A stretch of DNA of 20,272 bases from Deltaproteobacteria bacterium (GTDB lineage Bacteria > Desulfobacterota > Desulfobacteria > Desulfobacterales > SG8-13). Position numbers and translations under genes: made by a program. The stretch is from the NCBI GenBank assembly GCA_030670715.1, contig DAOVBC010000005.1:1-20272 (forward strand), read 5' to 3'. The notes under the pieces were generated by a model. The model was not told where the DNA came from and searched no databases. It was given only the letters and a program-made list of their open reading frames with translations. Positions 7,162 to 14,539 of the stretch are shown here, piece after piece (position 1 is the stretch's first letter; each line of letters begins with the position of its first letter).

Positions 7162-7839
7162 TCACTTATGCCGTTCCACCAGTATTTTTCGGGCCAGTCC
7201 TCTTCCAAGGACATAGCGTTTGAAGTCGGCGGCGATAACCGTCTGTCCTTTATTCTGATTGGTAATCACTTCAATTTTATCGCCAAGCCTCAAGCCCATT
7301 GTTAACAGTCGCATACGGGCGCCGACCCCTCCGGTTATTTCTTTAATCACGAGCCGTTCACCCTGCCTGGCTGCTGCCAGGGGAAGCATCCGAGCGCGAG
7401 CCTGGAGGCATGCCGAGCAGACTCCGTAAATCTCCATTTTATGCTGCAGCATGTGAAAACCATGGGTGGCAGCGATGGTGAACTGAAGATCTTCCAGCTC
7501 ATCGTTGTGAAACTCAAATATATTTTTACATTTGGTGCAGATCATATGGTCATGATGCTGACCGAGATGACGGTGCTCATAGCGGACCTCTCCGTTATCA
7601 AACCGGTTTTTACTTGCAAAACCGAAACGACACATTAGCTTAAGCGTGTCGGCCACAAAGTCCGACGAAAGGTCATGCCCGTTTTCCTTCAACAGCTGGT
7701 GCAATTCCGCTTCAGTCACATGCTGTTCAGTTTGCAGAAAGACTTCGAGTATTATAAATCGATCTTCAAACAGATCGAGATGCTCCTGTTTGAAAAGCTT
7801 TTTAAACTGTTCTTTTTCCTGTTTGTGAATCTGCTGCAT
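7162..7839 (-). CDS. Fur-family regulator fused to a FeoA domain
   Basis: 225 aa from ATG 7839. Residues 1-145 are a Fur-type repressor: a winged-helix part, then the metal site HHDH (95-98), and structural zinc cysteines CTKC (101/104) and CSAC (141/144). Residues about 152-222 form a FeoA/SH3-like domain with the hallmark pattern GVGARMRLLTMGLRLGDKIEV. Fur proteins repress iron-uptake or other metal genes when metal-loaded; FeoA domains normally assist FeoB or, in DtxR-like regulators, act as a C-terminal regulatory module. This fusion mirrors the DtxR arrangement on a Fur scaffold. The frame is open 22 codons further upstream, but that stretch is encoded by a palindromic repeat and reads as a hydrophobic nonsense peptide, so I start at MQQIHK. 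No feoB is nearby. A metal other than iron is possible. Confidence 0.88.
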   Translation of the reverse strand: MQQIHKQEKEQFKKLFKQEHLDLFEDRFIILEVFLQTEQHVTEAELHQLLKENGHDLSSDFVADTLKLMCRFGFASKNRFDNGEVRYEHRHLGQHHDHMICTKCKNIFEFHNDELEDLQFTIAATHGFHMLQHKMEIYGVCSACLQARARMLPLAAARQGERLVIKEITGGVGARMRLLTMGLRLGDKIEVITNQNKGQTVIAADFKRYVLGRGLARKILVERHK

Positions 7840-7850
7840 CGGTATCTTTA

Positions 7851-7939
7851 TTGGACACAGATGAACACAGATCACACAGATAATATGGAGAAAAAATAAG
7901 AACAAAAATCAGTGGTTATCTGTGAAAATCCGTGTCCAA
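7851..7939. repeat. 89-bp palindromic repeat abutting the Fur-FeoA start
   Basis: The ends TTGGACAC / GTGTCCAA are perfect inverted repeats. They extend into ACAGATGAACACAGAT on the left and ATCTGTGAAAATCC on the right (imperfect 20-bp arms). It ends 12 bases before the fur-feoA ATG and must be transcribed in, or carry, its leader. I recognise the CACAGAT/ATCTGTG style as a dispersed intergenic repeat seen in many deltaproteobacterial genomes, from general knowledge and not from a search. Confidence 0.7.
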
Positions 7940-7976
7940 AAGCTAATATTGATGAATTCGTAAAAAGCTAATTAAA

Positions 7977-7989
7977 GGCGCTTCGCGCC
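7977..7989 (-). terminator. Possible intrinsic terminator downstream of fmdB-like gene
   Basis: On the minus strand, GGCGC-GAA-GCGCC is a perfect 5-bp stem followed by TTTAATTAGCTTTTT. It lies about 134 bases past the fmdB-like stop. The stem is short and the T-run broken, so this is tentative. Confidence 0.35.
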
Positions 7990-8000
7990 CCGGTGGACGA

Positions 8001-8023
8001 AAATAACTGAAAACAAGTTATTT
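8001..8023. repeat. Perfect 8-bp AT-rich hairpin
   Basis: AAATAACT (8001-8008) and AGTTATTT (8016-8023) pair perfectly across a 7-base loop. It lies in the gap between the fmdB-like gene and fur-feoA. It could help terminate transcription from either side; no function is proven. Confidence 0.4.
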
Positions 8024-8040
8024 ATAAGTCCGAATTCGTC

Positions 8041-8061
8041 ATGCCGGACCTGATCCGGCAT
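8041..8061. repeat. ATGCCGGA hairpin, dispersed-repeat type
   Basis: ATGCCGGA and TCCGGCAT form a perfect 8-bp stem with a 5-base loop (CCTGA), preceded by GTC and followed by CCAG. The style (GTCATGCCGGAC...TCCGGCATCCAG) is that of a common dispersed palindrome found in many proteobacterial genomes; that recognition is from memory. It sits 62 bases beyond the fmdB-like stop. Confidence 0.55.
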
Positions 8062-8122
8062 CCAGAACATCATTAAATCACTGGTTTGCGGCCTGCCCGG
8101 GTTACAACAGGCAAGCGGTCGT

Positions 8123-8368
8123 TCACCGGGTCGGCCCGGGTATGTCATAAGTGGTGCAGCTGCCGCTCGAGCAGGTTTTGGTCTGACTTTTGACCCCCCG
8201 GTTCGTTTTGCCGCCGCTGCCCATTGCATAGCCTGTGGAACTCAATACGCGTTCAAATTCTTCAGAACCGCAACTGGGGCACTGCATCGCGACCGTTTCG
8301 TCCTTTCGCATAATAAGGATTTCAAAAAATTCATTACATTTTATACATTTAAACTCGAATATCGGCAT
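8123..8368 (-). CDS. FmdB-family zinc-ribbon protein
   Basis: 81 aa. It starts with the family hallmark MPIFEFKCIKC and carries two CXXC knuckles (C8/C11 and C30/C33) forming a zinc ribbon, followed by a flexible Gly/Ser/Lys-rich tail. Family members are small putative regulatory proteins of unproven function, named after FmdB of methylotrophs. AAAGGAAG precedes ATG 8368 at good spacing, and a well-formed sigma-70 promoter lies 43 bases upstream, so the start is secure. Probably its own transcription unit. Confidence 0.88.
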   Translation of the reverse strand: MPIFEFKCIKCNEFFEILIMRKDETVAMQCPSCGSEEFERVLSSTGYAMGSGGKTNRGVKSQTKTCSSGSCTTYDIPGPTR

Positions 8369-8410
8369 ACGTATCTTCCTTTGACAGGATATTTTTCATG
8401 CAAAACAAAA

Positions 8411-8439
8411 AGAATATTTTATCTGGTAGTTTTTGTCAA
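8411..8439 (-). promoter_or_regulatory. Sigma-70 promoter of the fmdB-like gene
   Basis: On the minus strand a perfect -35 box TTGACA (8434-8439) is followed after exactly 17 bases by TATTCT (8411-8416). The predicted leader is about 35 bases to ATG 8368. Box quality and spacing are both good. Confidence 0.7.
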
Positions 8440-8446
8440 GGATCGA

Positions 8447-8467
8447 GGCGGTCCAAAATCCACCGCC
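8447..8467. promoter_or_regulatory. GGCGGT/ACCGCC palindrome behind the fmdB promoter
   Basis: A perfect 6-bp inverted repeat with a 9-base spacer, located 8 bases upstream of the -35 box. It may be the end-of-transcript hairpin for recN (it lies about 100 bases past the recN stop, without a T-run) or a regulator site for the fmdB promoter. Confidence 0.4.
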
Positions 8468-8569
8468 TAATTTAACGATGCCCTTTATTAATAAGGAGCT
8501 ACATTAATTTTGCCTGCACTTAAATATTAATAATAACACGTTCCAAAGACTTGTTTATCAAGATTTCCA

Positions 8570-10288
8570 CTATTTTGATGGTGAATCTGGGAGGTGCTTT
8601 AGCATTTCGCGAGCGTGGGCCAGAGTAGCCGGTGTGATCTCGACCCCGCCGAGCATTCGGGCGATTTCTTCGACCCGGTTGGTTTCATCCAGCCGCTTAA
8701 TTCGGGTGCGGGTTCTGCCTCCGGATACGTTTTTGGATATGCTGAAATGGTGATGGCCGAATTTTGCAATCTGGGGCAGGTGGGTGATACAGATGATTTG
8801 ATGATGTCGCGCCAACTCGGATAATTTTTGTCCGACGACCTCGGCCACTCCGCCACCAATCCCGGCGTCGACTTCATCAAAAATGACTGTTTCCACCGAA
8901 TCGGTTTCAGCCAGTATCGCTTTAATGGCCAGCACCACCCTGGAAAGTTCGCCTCCTGAAGCAATAGTGGCCAGTGGTTTGAGCACTTCACCGATATTGG
9001 GCGCGATTAAAAACAGCGCCCGGTCAAACCCCGATTCATGGAGATGATGACCGTTGGCTGCCAAATAGGGAGAGGTTTTTTCATCGGCCGGGATGGCACT
9101 CAGGGATACCTGAAATTCTGTCTGTGGCATATTCAGGCTTTCCAGCTCGCCAACCACCCTGGCGGACAGCCCTTCGGCCGTTGCTTTCCTTTTCAGTGAA
9201 AGGCGTGCCGCCAGGCTGGTGAGTTTTGCCGACTTTTCGTCTACCCTTTCCTTTGTGGCCTCTATTTCTGCGTCGATATTTTCAACCGCAGACAGTTCGC
9301 GGGACACCGCGTCAAGATGAGACAGCACCGCTTCCAGCGAGCCGCCGTATTTTCGTTTGAGCCTGTTGAGGTGATCGATTCGTTCTTCAACAGCCTCCAG
9401 ACGGTTTTCATCCATCTGCAAGGTTTTCAGGTAAGCCCTCAACTCGTCGATCAGATCATCCAGCTGAAAGGTTATCTCTGCCAGGCTTCCGGATTTCGAT
9501 ACAAGGGTTTCATCGATCCGGTCGGCTTTTTCCAGCCCTTTTTTCACTTCCACCAGCCGCTCGGCAATAGACCCCTGAGATGTGTATAGTTCTTCGATAC
9601 TGCCGTATACGGTCTGAAAAAGAAGTTCACTATTTTTCAGTCTGGTCTGTTCCTGTACCAGGTCGCTGTCTTCTCCCGGAACCATGGCCGCGTCCGATAT
9701 TTCCCTTTTCTGGAAGTTTAGCAGTTCGATGTGTTCCGCCTGCTTTTCTTTCACGGCTTTGAGCTCATTGAGCCTTTCGATCAATGGCAGCAGCTCGTGA
9801 TAGCAGTCAGAAACTTCCGTTCGCAGCGGCAGCAGGCCACCGAACTGGTCCAGGACAAACAGATGCTGCTCCTCCTTTAAAAGTCCCTGATGCGCACGCT
9901 GTCCGGAAATGCTGGCAAGGCTTTCGGTGATTGAATTGAGCACCTGAATGGTGGCCAGTCGGCCGTTAATGTAGATCCTGTTGCTGTCGGTGAGCGAGAT
10001 AATACGTCGTACCAGCAGGCCTTCTGCAGCATCGTAACCGTGCTCGGTCATCATCCGGGCGACATCGCTTTGCGCTGATATTTGGAAAAGTGCCTCCAGT
10101 TCGGCTGTTTTACAGCCGGACCGAATAAGGGAGGCTGAGGCCCGACTGCCGAGCAGCAGATTGACCGCGTTGATCAGGATGGATTTGCCGGCACCGGTCT
10201 CTCCGCTTAAAATCGTAAGCCCTTCGGAGAAACGGATGTTAAGGTCGTCGATGATGGCAAAGTTGCGAATGGACAGTTCTTGGAGCAT
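8570..10288 (-). CDS. recN: DNA repair ATPase RecN
   Basis: 572 aa, near the usual RecN length. SMC-like ATPase that promotes double-strand break repair by holding DNA ends or sister chromatids. Visible: N-terminal MLQELSIRNFAIIDDLNIRF, Walker A GETGAGKS (29-36), two long coiled-coil arms (about 155-360, Leu/Glu/Lys rich), then the ABC signature ASGGELSRV, Walker B TVIFDEVDAGIGGG and the HQIICITHLPQIA switch-histidine motif. All functional motifs are intact. The ribosome site at ATG 10288 is weak. I see no classical CTGT-N8-ACAG SOS box in the 415-base upstream gap, although an 8-bp hairpin lies at 10327-10361. Confidence 0.96.
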   Translation of the reverse strand: MLQELSIRNFAIIDDLNIRFSEGLTILSGETGAGKSILINAVNLLLGSRASASLIRSGCKTAELEALFQISAQSDVARMMTEHGYDAAEGLLVRRIISLTDSNRIYINGRLATIQVLNSITESLASISGQRAHQGLLKEEQHLFVLDQFGGLLPLRTEVSDCYHELLPLIERLNELKAVKEKQAEHIELLNFQKREISDAAMVPGEDSDLVQEQTRLKNSELLFQTVYGSIEELYTSQGSIAERLVEVKKGLEKADRIDETLVSKSGSLAEITFQLDDLIDELRAYLKTLQMDENRLEAVEERIDHLNRLKRKYGGSLEAVLSHLDAVSRELSAVENIDAEIEATKERVDEKSAKLTSLAARLSLKRKATAEGLSARVVGELESLNMPQTEFQVSLSAIPADEKTSPYLAANGHHLHESGFDRALFLIAPNIGEVLKPLATIASGGELSRVVLAIKAILAETDSVETVIFDEVDAGIGGGVAEVVGQKLSELARHHQIICITHLPQIAKFGHHHFSISKNVSGGRTRTRIKRLDETNRVEEIARMLGGVEITPATLAHAREMLKHLPDSPSK

Positions 10289-10703
10289 AAAATAAAGGCG
10301 TTAAATAGGGTTAAAAACCACTGGACCGGCCTGTATCGGGTTGGATTTATGGCACAGGCCGTAAGTTTTGTAAAGATTCTTGTACGCGAGTGATAGGGGC
10401 AATAAAAAATAAATTACCCCCCGATTGATGGCCTAAAAGCTTGAGAGTCTTTGCCGGATAGAGTGCTTGACAAAACTTAAAAATTCAAAATCCGAATTTC
10501 GAAATACGAAACAAATCCGAAATACGAATATTCCAATGTTCAAAACGATACGTATGGGCTGAATGGTTCAAAGCGAGATATTGTTTTTGACATTTAATAT
10601 TGTTTCGAATTTCGTACTTCGAAATTCGGATTTCTATTCGGCTAACCACAGCGTTAGATGCCAAAATAGGCTCTCTTTATATCGCTCTGGTCGTAGTCAC
10701 TGA
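10289..10703. other. 415-bp gap between recN and the FGGY kinase gene
   Basis: No gene is seen. It holds three palindromes: CGGCCTGT/ACAGGCCG (10327-10334 with 10354-10361), a perfect 8-bp stem in the recN leader region; GGGGCAAT/ATTACCCC (10396-10403 with 10413-10420), 7 of 8 pairs, possibly ending transcripts from the FGGY gene; and the larger AATCCGAATTTCG repeat (10488-10633). A promoter for recN must lie here, but no convincing box pair stands out. Confidence 0.6.
10488..10633. repeat. 146-bp AATCCGAATTTCG inverted repeat
   Basis: The left arm 10488-10512 (AAATCCGAATTTCGAAATAC...) matches the inverse of the right end (10609-10633) at 23 of 25 positions. A second pair of shorter arms (AATGTTCAAAAC near 10535 and TTTTTGACATTT near 10590) lies inside. 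It is AT-rich with no ORF. It resembles a dispersed family of deltaproteobacterial intergenic repeats, recognised by style only. Confidence 0.65.
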
Positions 10704-12263
10704 TTATTCGGGATATCCGGTAATTTCACGGATGCGATTGTAGAAAGGCTTTAAGCGTTTATACATCTTGCGGTAGACGTCACGATAAAGCGCATTGTAA
10801 AGTTTATAATTTTTCATGTCGGGCTCAAAGACTTGCCCGGTGTGGGTCATGGCGGTCACTGCCGACTGAAAATCAGCGTGCAGCCCCAGGCCGACCGCCG
10901 CAGTTATGGCGGCGCCCAGACCGGATGTTTCGTACAGGTGCGGTTTGGCGGTCGGCATTCCGAAGATATCCGCGGTCAGCTGCATGGCGCTTCTGCTCTG
11001 GCTGCCGCCGCCTGACACCCGAATGCCCGTGATCGGAATTTTGGTCCGCTTTTCAATCCGCTCCTTTCCTTCCCGCAGGGCATAAGCCAGGCCTTCCAGG
11101 ATCGATCGATACAGATGAGCTCGTGTGTGGACATCCCCGAATCCGATAATGGCACCTTTGGCTTCCGGTCCGGGGTTACGAAGACCTGGTGTCCAGAATG
11201 GCTGGAGCATCAGTCCCATTGAACCCGGTGGAATATTCGCTACCAGGTCTTCAAACAGCTTTTCGGCTTCCACGCCTCGCCGGGCGGCTTCTTTTTGTTC
11301 CGGGTAGCCGAATTCTTCCTTAAACCAGCTGACCATCCAGTATCCGCGATAGATCTGCACCTCAATGGTATGATAGTCGGGCACGGCTGAGGGATACGCC
11401 GGTAGAAGCCGTATGGCTTCCACGTACTTTCTGTGGGTGACATTGATGGTGGCGGTTGTTCCGTAACTCAGGCAGCCGATGAAAGGGTCCAGGCTTCCGG
11501 ACCCGATCACTTCACAGGCTTTATCAGCTGCCGCCGCGATCAGCGGCAAACCTTCAGGCATCCCCGTTTCTTCTGAAGCGCTGCGTGAAATTTCACCCAA
11601 CACCTTTCCGGGGGGTATAAGGTCGCTAAGCTGGTCGCGGTCGATGGGTAAAATTCGCCATTTCCAGTTCCGATCGGAAACCCAGCGCATCTTTTTATAA
11701 TCAAAAGGGATATAACCGACCTGGCAACCGATTGAATCCACAAACCTGCCGGTCAGCCTGTATGTTAAATATCCCGACAGGAAAAGGTATTTGTAAGTGT
11801 TTTTCCATACATCCGGCTGATAGGTGTAAATCCAGTTGGCTTCTGCTTCAGCCTGTAGATAAGCGATTGTGCTCTGCAGCCCCAAAACCTTAAACAGCAA
11901 GCCCCACAGTCCGCCCAGTGGTGGTAATCCATAGGTTTTTCTTTGATCCAGCCAGACAATGGCCGGTCTCAGAGGTTTTCCACTGCGATCTACATTGATC
12001 ACTGTACTTCGCTGGGTGGTAAGGGCTACACCGGCAATGCGCTGTTTGCTGACCCGCGCATTGCGCCACAGCCCCTGGCACGCCCGGCACAGGGCCTGCC
12101 AGAAAACTTCAGGGTCCTGCTCCGCCCAGCCGGGATGCTTTGAATAATACGGCTTGAGGGGGACGCTCTCCTTTGCTGCAAGCCTTCCGGTCGCATCAAA
12201 AACGAGGGCCTTAACACTCTGGGTGCCGTTATCGATAGCCAGAATAAGATCTTTGGTTTGCAT
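10704..12263 (-). CDS. FGGY-family carbohydrate kinase
   Basis: 519 aa, full length for the family (xylulokinase, glycerol kinase, gluconate kinase group). The N-terminal phosphate-binding loop AIDNGTQSVKALVFD includes D11. The catalytic base is most likely D247 in AAADKACEVIGSG. The C-terminal adenosine-binding motif is VSGGGSQSRSAMQLTADIFGMP, followed by TSGLGAAITAAVGLG. The reaction is ATP-dependent phosphorylation of a polyol or sugar. The substrate is not clear: the substrate-loop sequence WLDQRKT is family-typical, and no transporter, isomerase or dehydrogenase partner is adjacent. A possible unit with the K+ channel gene upstream (116-base gap) is likely fortuitous. Confidence 0.88.
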   Translation of the reverse strand: MQTKDLILAIDNGTQSVKALVFDATGRLAAKESVPLKPYYSKHPGWAEQDPEVFWQALCRACQGLWRNARVSKQRIAGVALTTQRSTVINVDRSGKPLRPAIVWLDQRKTYGLPPLGGLWGLLFKVLGLQSTIAYLQAEAEANWIYTYQPDVWKNTYKYLFLSGYLTYRLTGRFVDSIGCQVGYIPFDYKKMRWVSDRNWKWRILPIDRDQLSDLIPPGKVLGEISRSASEETGMPEGLPLIAAAADKACEVIGSGSLDPFIGCLSYGTTATINVTHRKYVEAIRLLPAYPSAVPDYHTIEVQIYRGYWMVSWFKEEFGYPEQKEAARRGVEAEKLFEDLVANIPPGSMGLMLQPFWTPGLRNPGPEAKGAIIGFGDVHTRAHLYRSILEGLAYALREGKERIEKRTKIPITGIRVSGGGSQSRSAMQLTADIFGMPTAKPHLYETSGLGAAITAAVGLGLHADFQSAVTAMTHTGQVFEPDMKNYKLYNALYRDVYRKMYKRLKPFYNRIREITGYPE

Positions 12264-12379
12264 ATTTCATGAACCATCACATTTTGTTGGGTATAACGCG
12301 CACTAACCGACTCAAACAGTTGTCCGCGCCGAGCACAAACACCCGGGAGCGTGGCCGCATTTTCATAGACAAAATAAGG

Positions 12380-13408
12380 CTATTGACCAGTTTCCAACAG
12401 CTCCAACGCATTTTTAGCCCGAACGATATTTTCAACTTCGCCCATGACAATCAGGGTCATTCCCGCTTTAAGGGTTTGTGAAGGCGGCGGGTTAAACTTG
12501 ATTTCATCGTTTTGATATCGGGCCGCCAGAACAAGCAGGCCGAACTTGTCTTTCAGGCCGGATTCGTTGAGTCTTTTTCCTGTAAACCGGGAATGCTCTG
12601 CGACAGTTATTTGATGAACTCTTAAATCCCCCCGGTTGCTGCGCAGCATTTTGTCCAGAAAGTAAACCACAGTAGGACGAATCATTTCCGATGCCATCCG
12701 CATGGCACCAATCGAATTAGGGGATACCACACTGTCGGCACCGGCCTTTTTCAGCTTGGGCTCCAGTTTCTGGTCGATCATGCGGCTGATAATCCGGATC
12801 TGACTGTTGTGCATACGGGCGGACATGGTAACATATAAATTGTCCTTGTCGGAGGCAAGGGTGATAATGATACCGATTGCGTTTTCTATGCCTGCTGCAA
12901 AAAGGTTTTCATCTTCCGTTGCGTCTCCTTTCACATAAAGTAAATCGCCGATGGCTTTGCAGCGTTCGATGTTTTCTTCATCCTGTTCGATCAGCACGAC
13001 CTGTTCTTTATTCTTGACCAGCTCCACCAGTACCAGGCGGCCTGTTTCCCCGCCGCCGCAGACGATAATGTGATTTTTCAGTTTCTGAATTTGTTTAAGC
13101 ATCTTGGTTTTCCTCAATATACCTGAAATTTCTCCCTCGACGATGGAAGCCGTCAGGGTGCTGATGCCGTAAAGGATGATGCCCATCCCGAAGGTAATCA
13201 GAACCATGGTGTAAATTTGGGCCGGAACATTGCCGGTTATTTCGATTACTTCACCGTATCCGACAGTGGTCAGCGACACAACGGTCATATACACGCAATC
13301 TATTATTTTCGGCTGGCCGCCGAAAATAATATAATAACCGGTACTGCCGGCCAGAATAACGAAGAAGATGGATAAGATGACAAGGTAAAGTCTTTTCTTG
13401 ATGTTCAT
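12380..13408 (-). CDS. Two-TM potassium channel with RCK (TrkA-N/C) domains
   Basis: 342 aa. Membrane part: TM1 about 7-28, pore helix and the K+ selectivity filter TTVGYGE (47-53), TM2 about 65-88. Cytoplasmic part: a TrkA-N/RCK Rossmann fold starting IIVCGGGETG (114-123) with acidic E141 ending beta-2, typical for binding NAD(H), nucleotides or Ca2+, then a TrkA-C domain (about 260-342). This is the MthK/GsuK-like design: a ligand-gated K+ channel of the inner membrane, assembled as a tetramer with an RCK ring. The ribosome site before ATG 13408 is weak. The gap upstream carries the CACAGAG repeat. Confidence 0.92.
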   Translation of the reverse strand: MNIKKRLYLVILSIFFVILAGSTGYYIIFGGQPKIIDCVYMTVVSLTTVGYGEVIEITGNVPAQIYTMVLITFGMGIILYGISTLTASIVEGEISGILRKTKMLKQIQKLKNHIIVCGGGETGRLVLVELVKNKEQVVLIEQDEENIERCKAIGDLLYVKGDATEDENLFAAGIENAIGIIITLASDKDNLYVTMSARMHNSQIRIISRMIDQKLEPKLKKAGADSVVSPNSIGAMRMASEMIRPTVVYFLDKMLRSNRGDLRVHQITVAEHSRFTGKRLNESGLKDKFGLLVLAARYQNDEIKFNPPPSQTLKAGMTLIVMGEVENIVRAKNALELLETGQ

Positions 13409-13510
13409 CGTAGTCTTATCGGCACAATCGATTATTTGCCTAAGTACATGTATTCGTAATTACGATAACGTATCAGATAATGAAATCATAAATGTTGACC
13501 AAAATACAGC

Positions 13511-13595
13511 TTCACCACAGAGAACGCAGAGACCACAGAGGCAAACAAAATAATTTTTGATTTTTCTCTGTGTGCTCTGCGGTCTCTGTGGTGAA
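13511..13595. repeat. 85-bp CACAGAG palindromic repeat
   Basis: The left arm begins TTCACCACAGAGAACGCAGA and the right arm ends TCTCTGTGGTGAA. The arms pair over about 30 bases with a few mismatches around a T/A-rich centre. This CACAGAG...CTCTGTG palindrome is a widespread dispersed element in several bacterial phyla (general knowledge). It is similar in size and design to the repeat at 7851-7939 but different in sequence. Confidence 0.75.
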
Positions 13596-13735
13596 AAAAT
13601 AGTAACAATCATATGTCACCGTATTTACGAATTAGAGCACTAAGCCGAGATTATAGACGGGCACGAAATACTCAGATAGATGTGACCGTTCACGGGTTTT
13701 GGGTTCAGTTAGACATATAACAGCGCCGCTCGGGG

Positions 13736-13782
13736 TGTAAAGTGTTTTCTGCAGGATTGCCGGCATTTGAAAACGCTTTACA
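13736..13782. promoter_or_regulatory. 14-bp inverted repeat overlapping the rdgB promoter
   Basis: TGTAAAGTGTTTTC (13736-13749) and GAAAACGCTTTACA (13769-13782) are inverted with one mismatch across a 19-base spacer. The right arm contains the whole -35 box of the predicted promoter. The position suits an operator bound by a dimeric regulator, or a cruciform. It lies upstream of the predicted transcript start, so it is not an RNA leader element of that transcript. Confidence 0.55.
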
Positions 13783-13805
13783 AACCAGAGCGCATGATTT
13801 ATATT
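13777..13805 (+). promoter_or_regulatory. Sigma-70 promoter of the rdgB-pckG operon
   Basis: TTTACA (13777-13782) and TATATT (13800-13805) are separated by exactly 17 bases. The predicted start near 13812 leaves a leader of about 40 bases with an AGAAAGG ribosome site. Sequence and spacing are close to consensus. Confidence 0.65.
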
Positions 13806-13851
13806 TTTTATTTATTTAAAAAGAGTTAGAGTTTAGAGAGAAAGGCCTGGC

Positions 13852-14511
13852 ATGGAGAAATTAATATCCCTGGTCATTGCAACCCGCAACCCGGGCAAGA
13901 CAGTTGAGATCAAAGACCTGTTGCAGGGCTATCCGGTTAACATAAAAAACCTGGACGATTTCGGCCCGATTCCTGAAGTGGAGGAAGACGGCGATACTTT
14001 TGATGAAAACGCTTATAAAAAGGCCAGTTTTACTGCAAGGGTTCTCGGCCTGCCGGCACTGGCGGATGATTCCGGTTTGGTTGTGGAGGCACTGGACGGG
14101 GCACCGGGCGTTCACTCTGCCAGATTTGCCGGTGAAGGGGTCAGCGACGAACGGCGGTGTGCAAAACTGCTCAATGCCATGGAAGGTAAAACTGATCGCA
14201 GAGCCGCCTTTGAATGCGTGATATCCATTGCGGTGCCGACCGGGCCGGCACTGACCTATGCAGCGCGCTGCAAAGGACGGATTGCCGATAAACCGTCCGG
14301 CGATAACGGGTTCGGATATGATCCGATTTTTTACTTCCCCCCTCTGAACAAAACATTTGCCGAGTTAAGCCGGAAAGAAAAGGGTCGTGTCAGCCACAGA
14401 GGCAAAGCGCTGGCGGAAATGAAAAGTGAATTTGACAAAGTGCTGACCTGGATCAAGCAGAACATGCCGGTTTTTGAAAATTTTCACTGTCAGGTTAATG
14501 GTAATCATTGA
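13852..14511 (+). CDS. rdgB: XTP/dITP diphosphatase (RdgB/HAM1 family)
   Basis: 219 aa. It hydrolyses non-canonical purine nucleoside triphosphates (dITP, XTP) to the monophosphate plus pyrophosphate, keeping them out of DNA and RNA. Visible: the nucleotide loop ATRNPGK (10-16), the metal/catalytic region ADDSGLVVEALDGAPGVHSAR (with D72/D73), GDNGFGYDPIFYFP and the C-terminal SHRGKAL motif. About 20 residues longer than the usual 195-205, from a short C-terminal tail after the helix. First gene of the plus-strand operon; 28 bases separate it from the next start. Ribosome site AGAAAGG precedes ATG 13852. Confidence 0.95.
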   Translation: MEKLISLVIATRNPGKTVEIKDLLQGYPVNIKNLDDFGPIPEVEEDGDTFDENAYKKASFTARVLGLPALADDSGLVVEALDGAPGVHSARFAGEGVSDERRCAKLLNAMEGKTDRRAAFECVISIAVPTGPALTYAARCKGRIADKPSGDNGFGYDPIFYFPPLNKTFAELSRKEKGRVSHRGKALAEMKSEFDKVLTWIKQNMPVFENFHCQVNGNH

Positions 14512-14539
14512 AAACTGATCTGCAAAGGAGATCGACCTC

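Larger units (their letters stand above)
13409..13851. other. 443-bp divergent intergenic region (K+ channel / rdgB)
   Basis: No gene is seen. It must hold promoters for both directions. Contents: the self-complementary CGTAATTACG near 13455, the 85-bp CACAGAG palindrome (13511-13595) flanked outside by short inverted TTCGTAA / TTACGAA words (about 13453 and 13626), an inverted repeat (13736-13782), and the rdgB promoter (13777-13805). The minus-strand promoter for the channel gene is not obvious. Confidence 0.6.

Noticed and set aside
7840..7905. 22-residue N-terminal extension of the Fur-FeoA protein
   Set aside because: Encoded by the dispersed palindromic repeat and not alike to any Fur N-terminus. 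ATG 7839 gives the normal family start.
10331..10357. CTGT...ACAG upstream of recN as a LexA (SOS) box
   Set aside because: The spacing is 19 bases instead of 8, and the sequence is better explained as an 8-bp hairpin stem.
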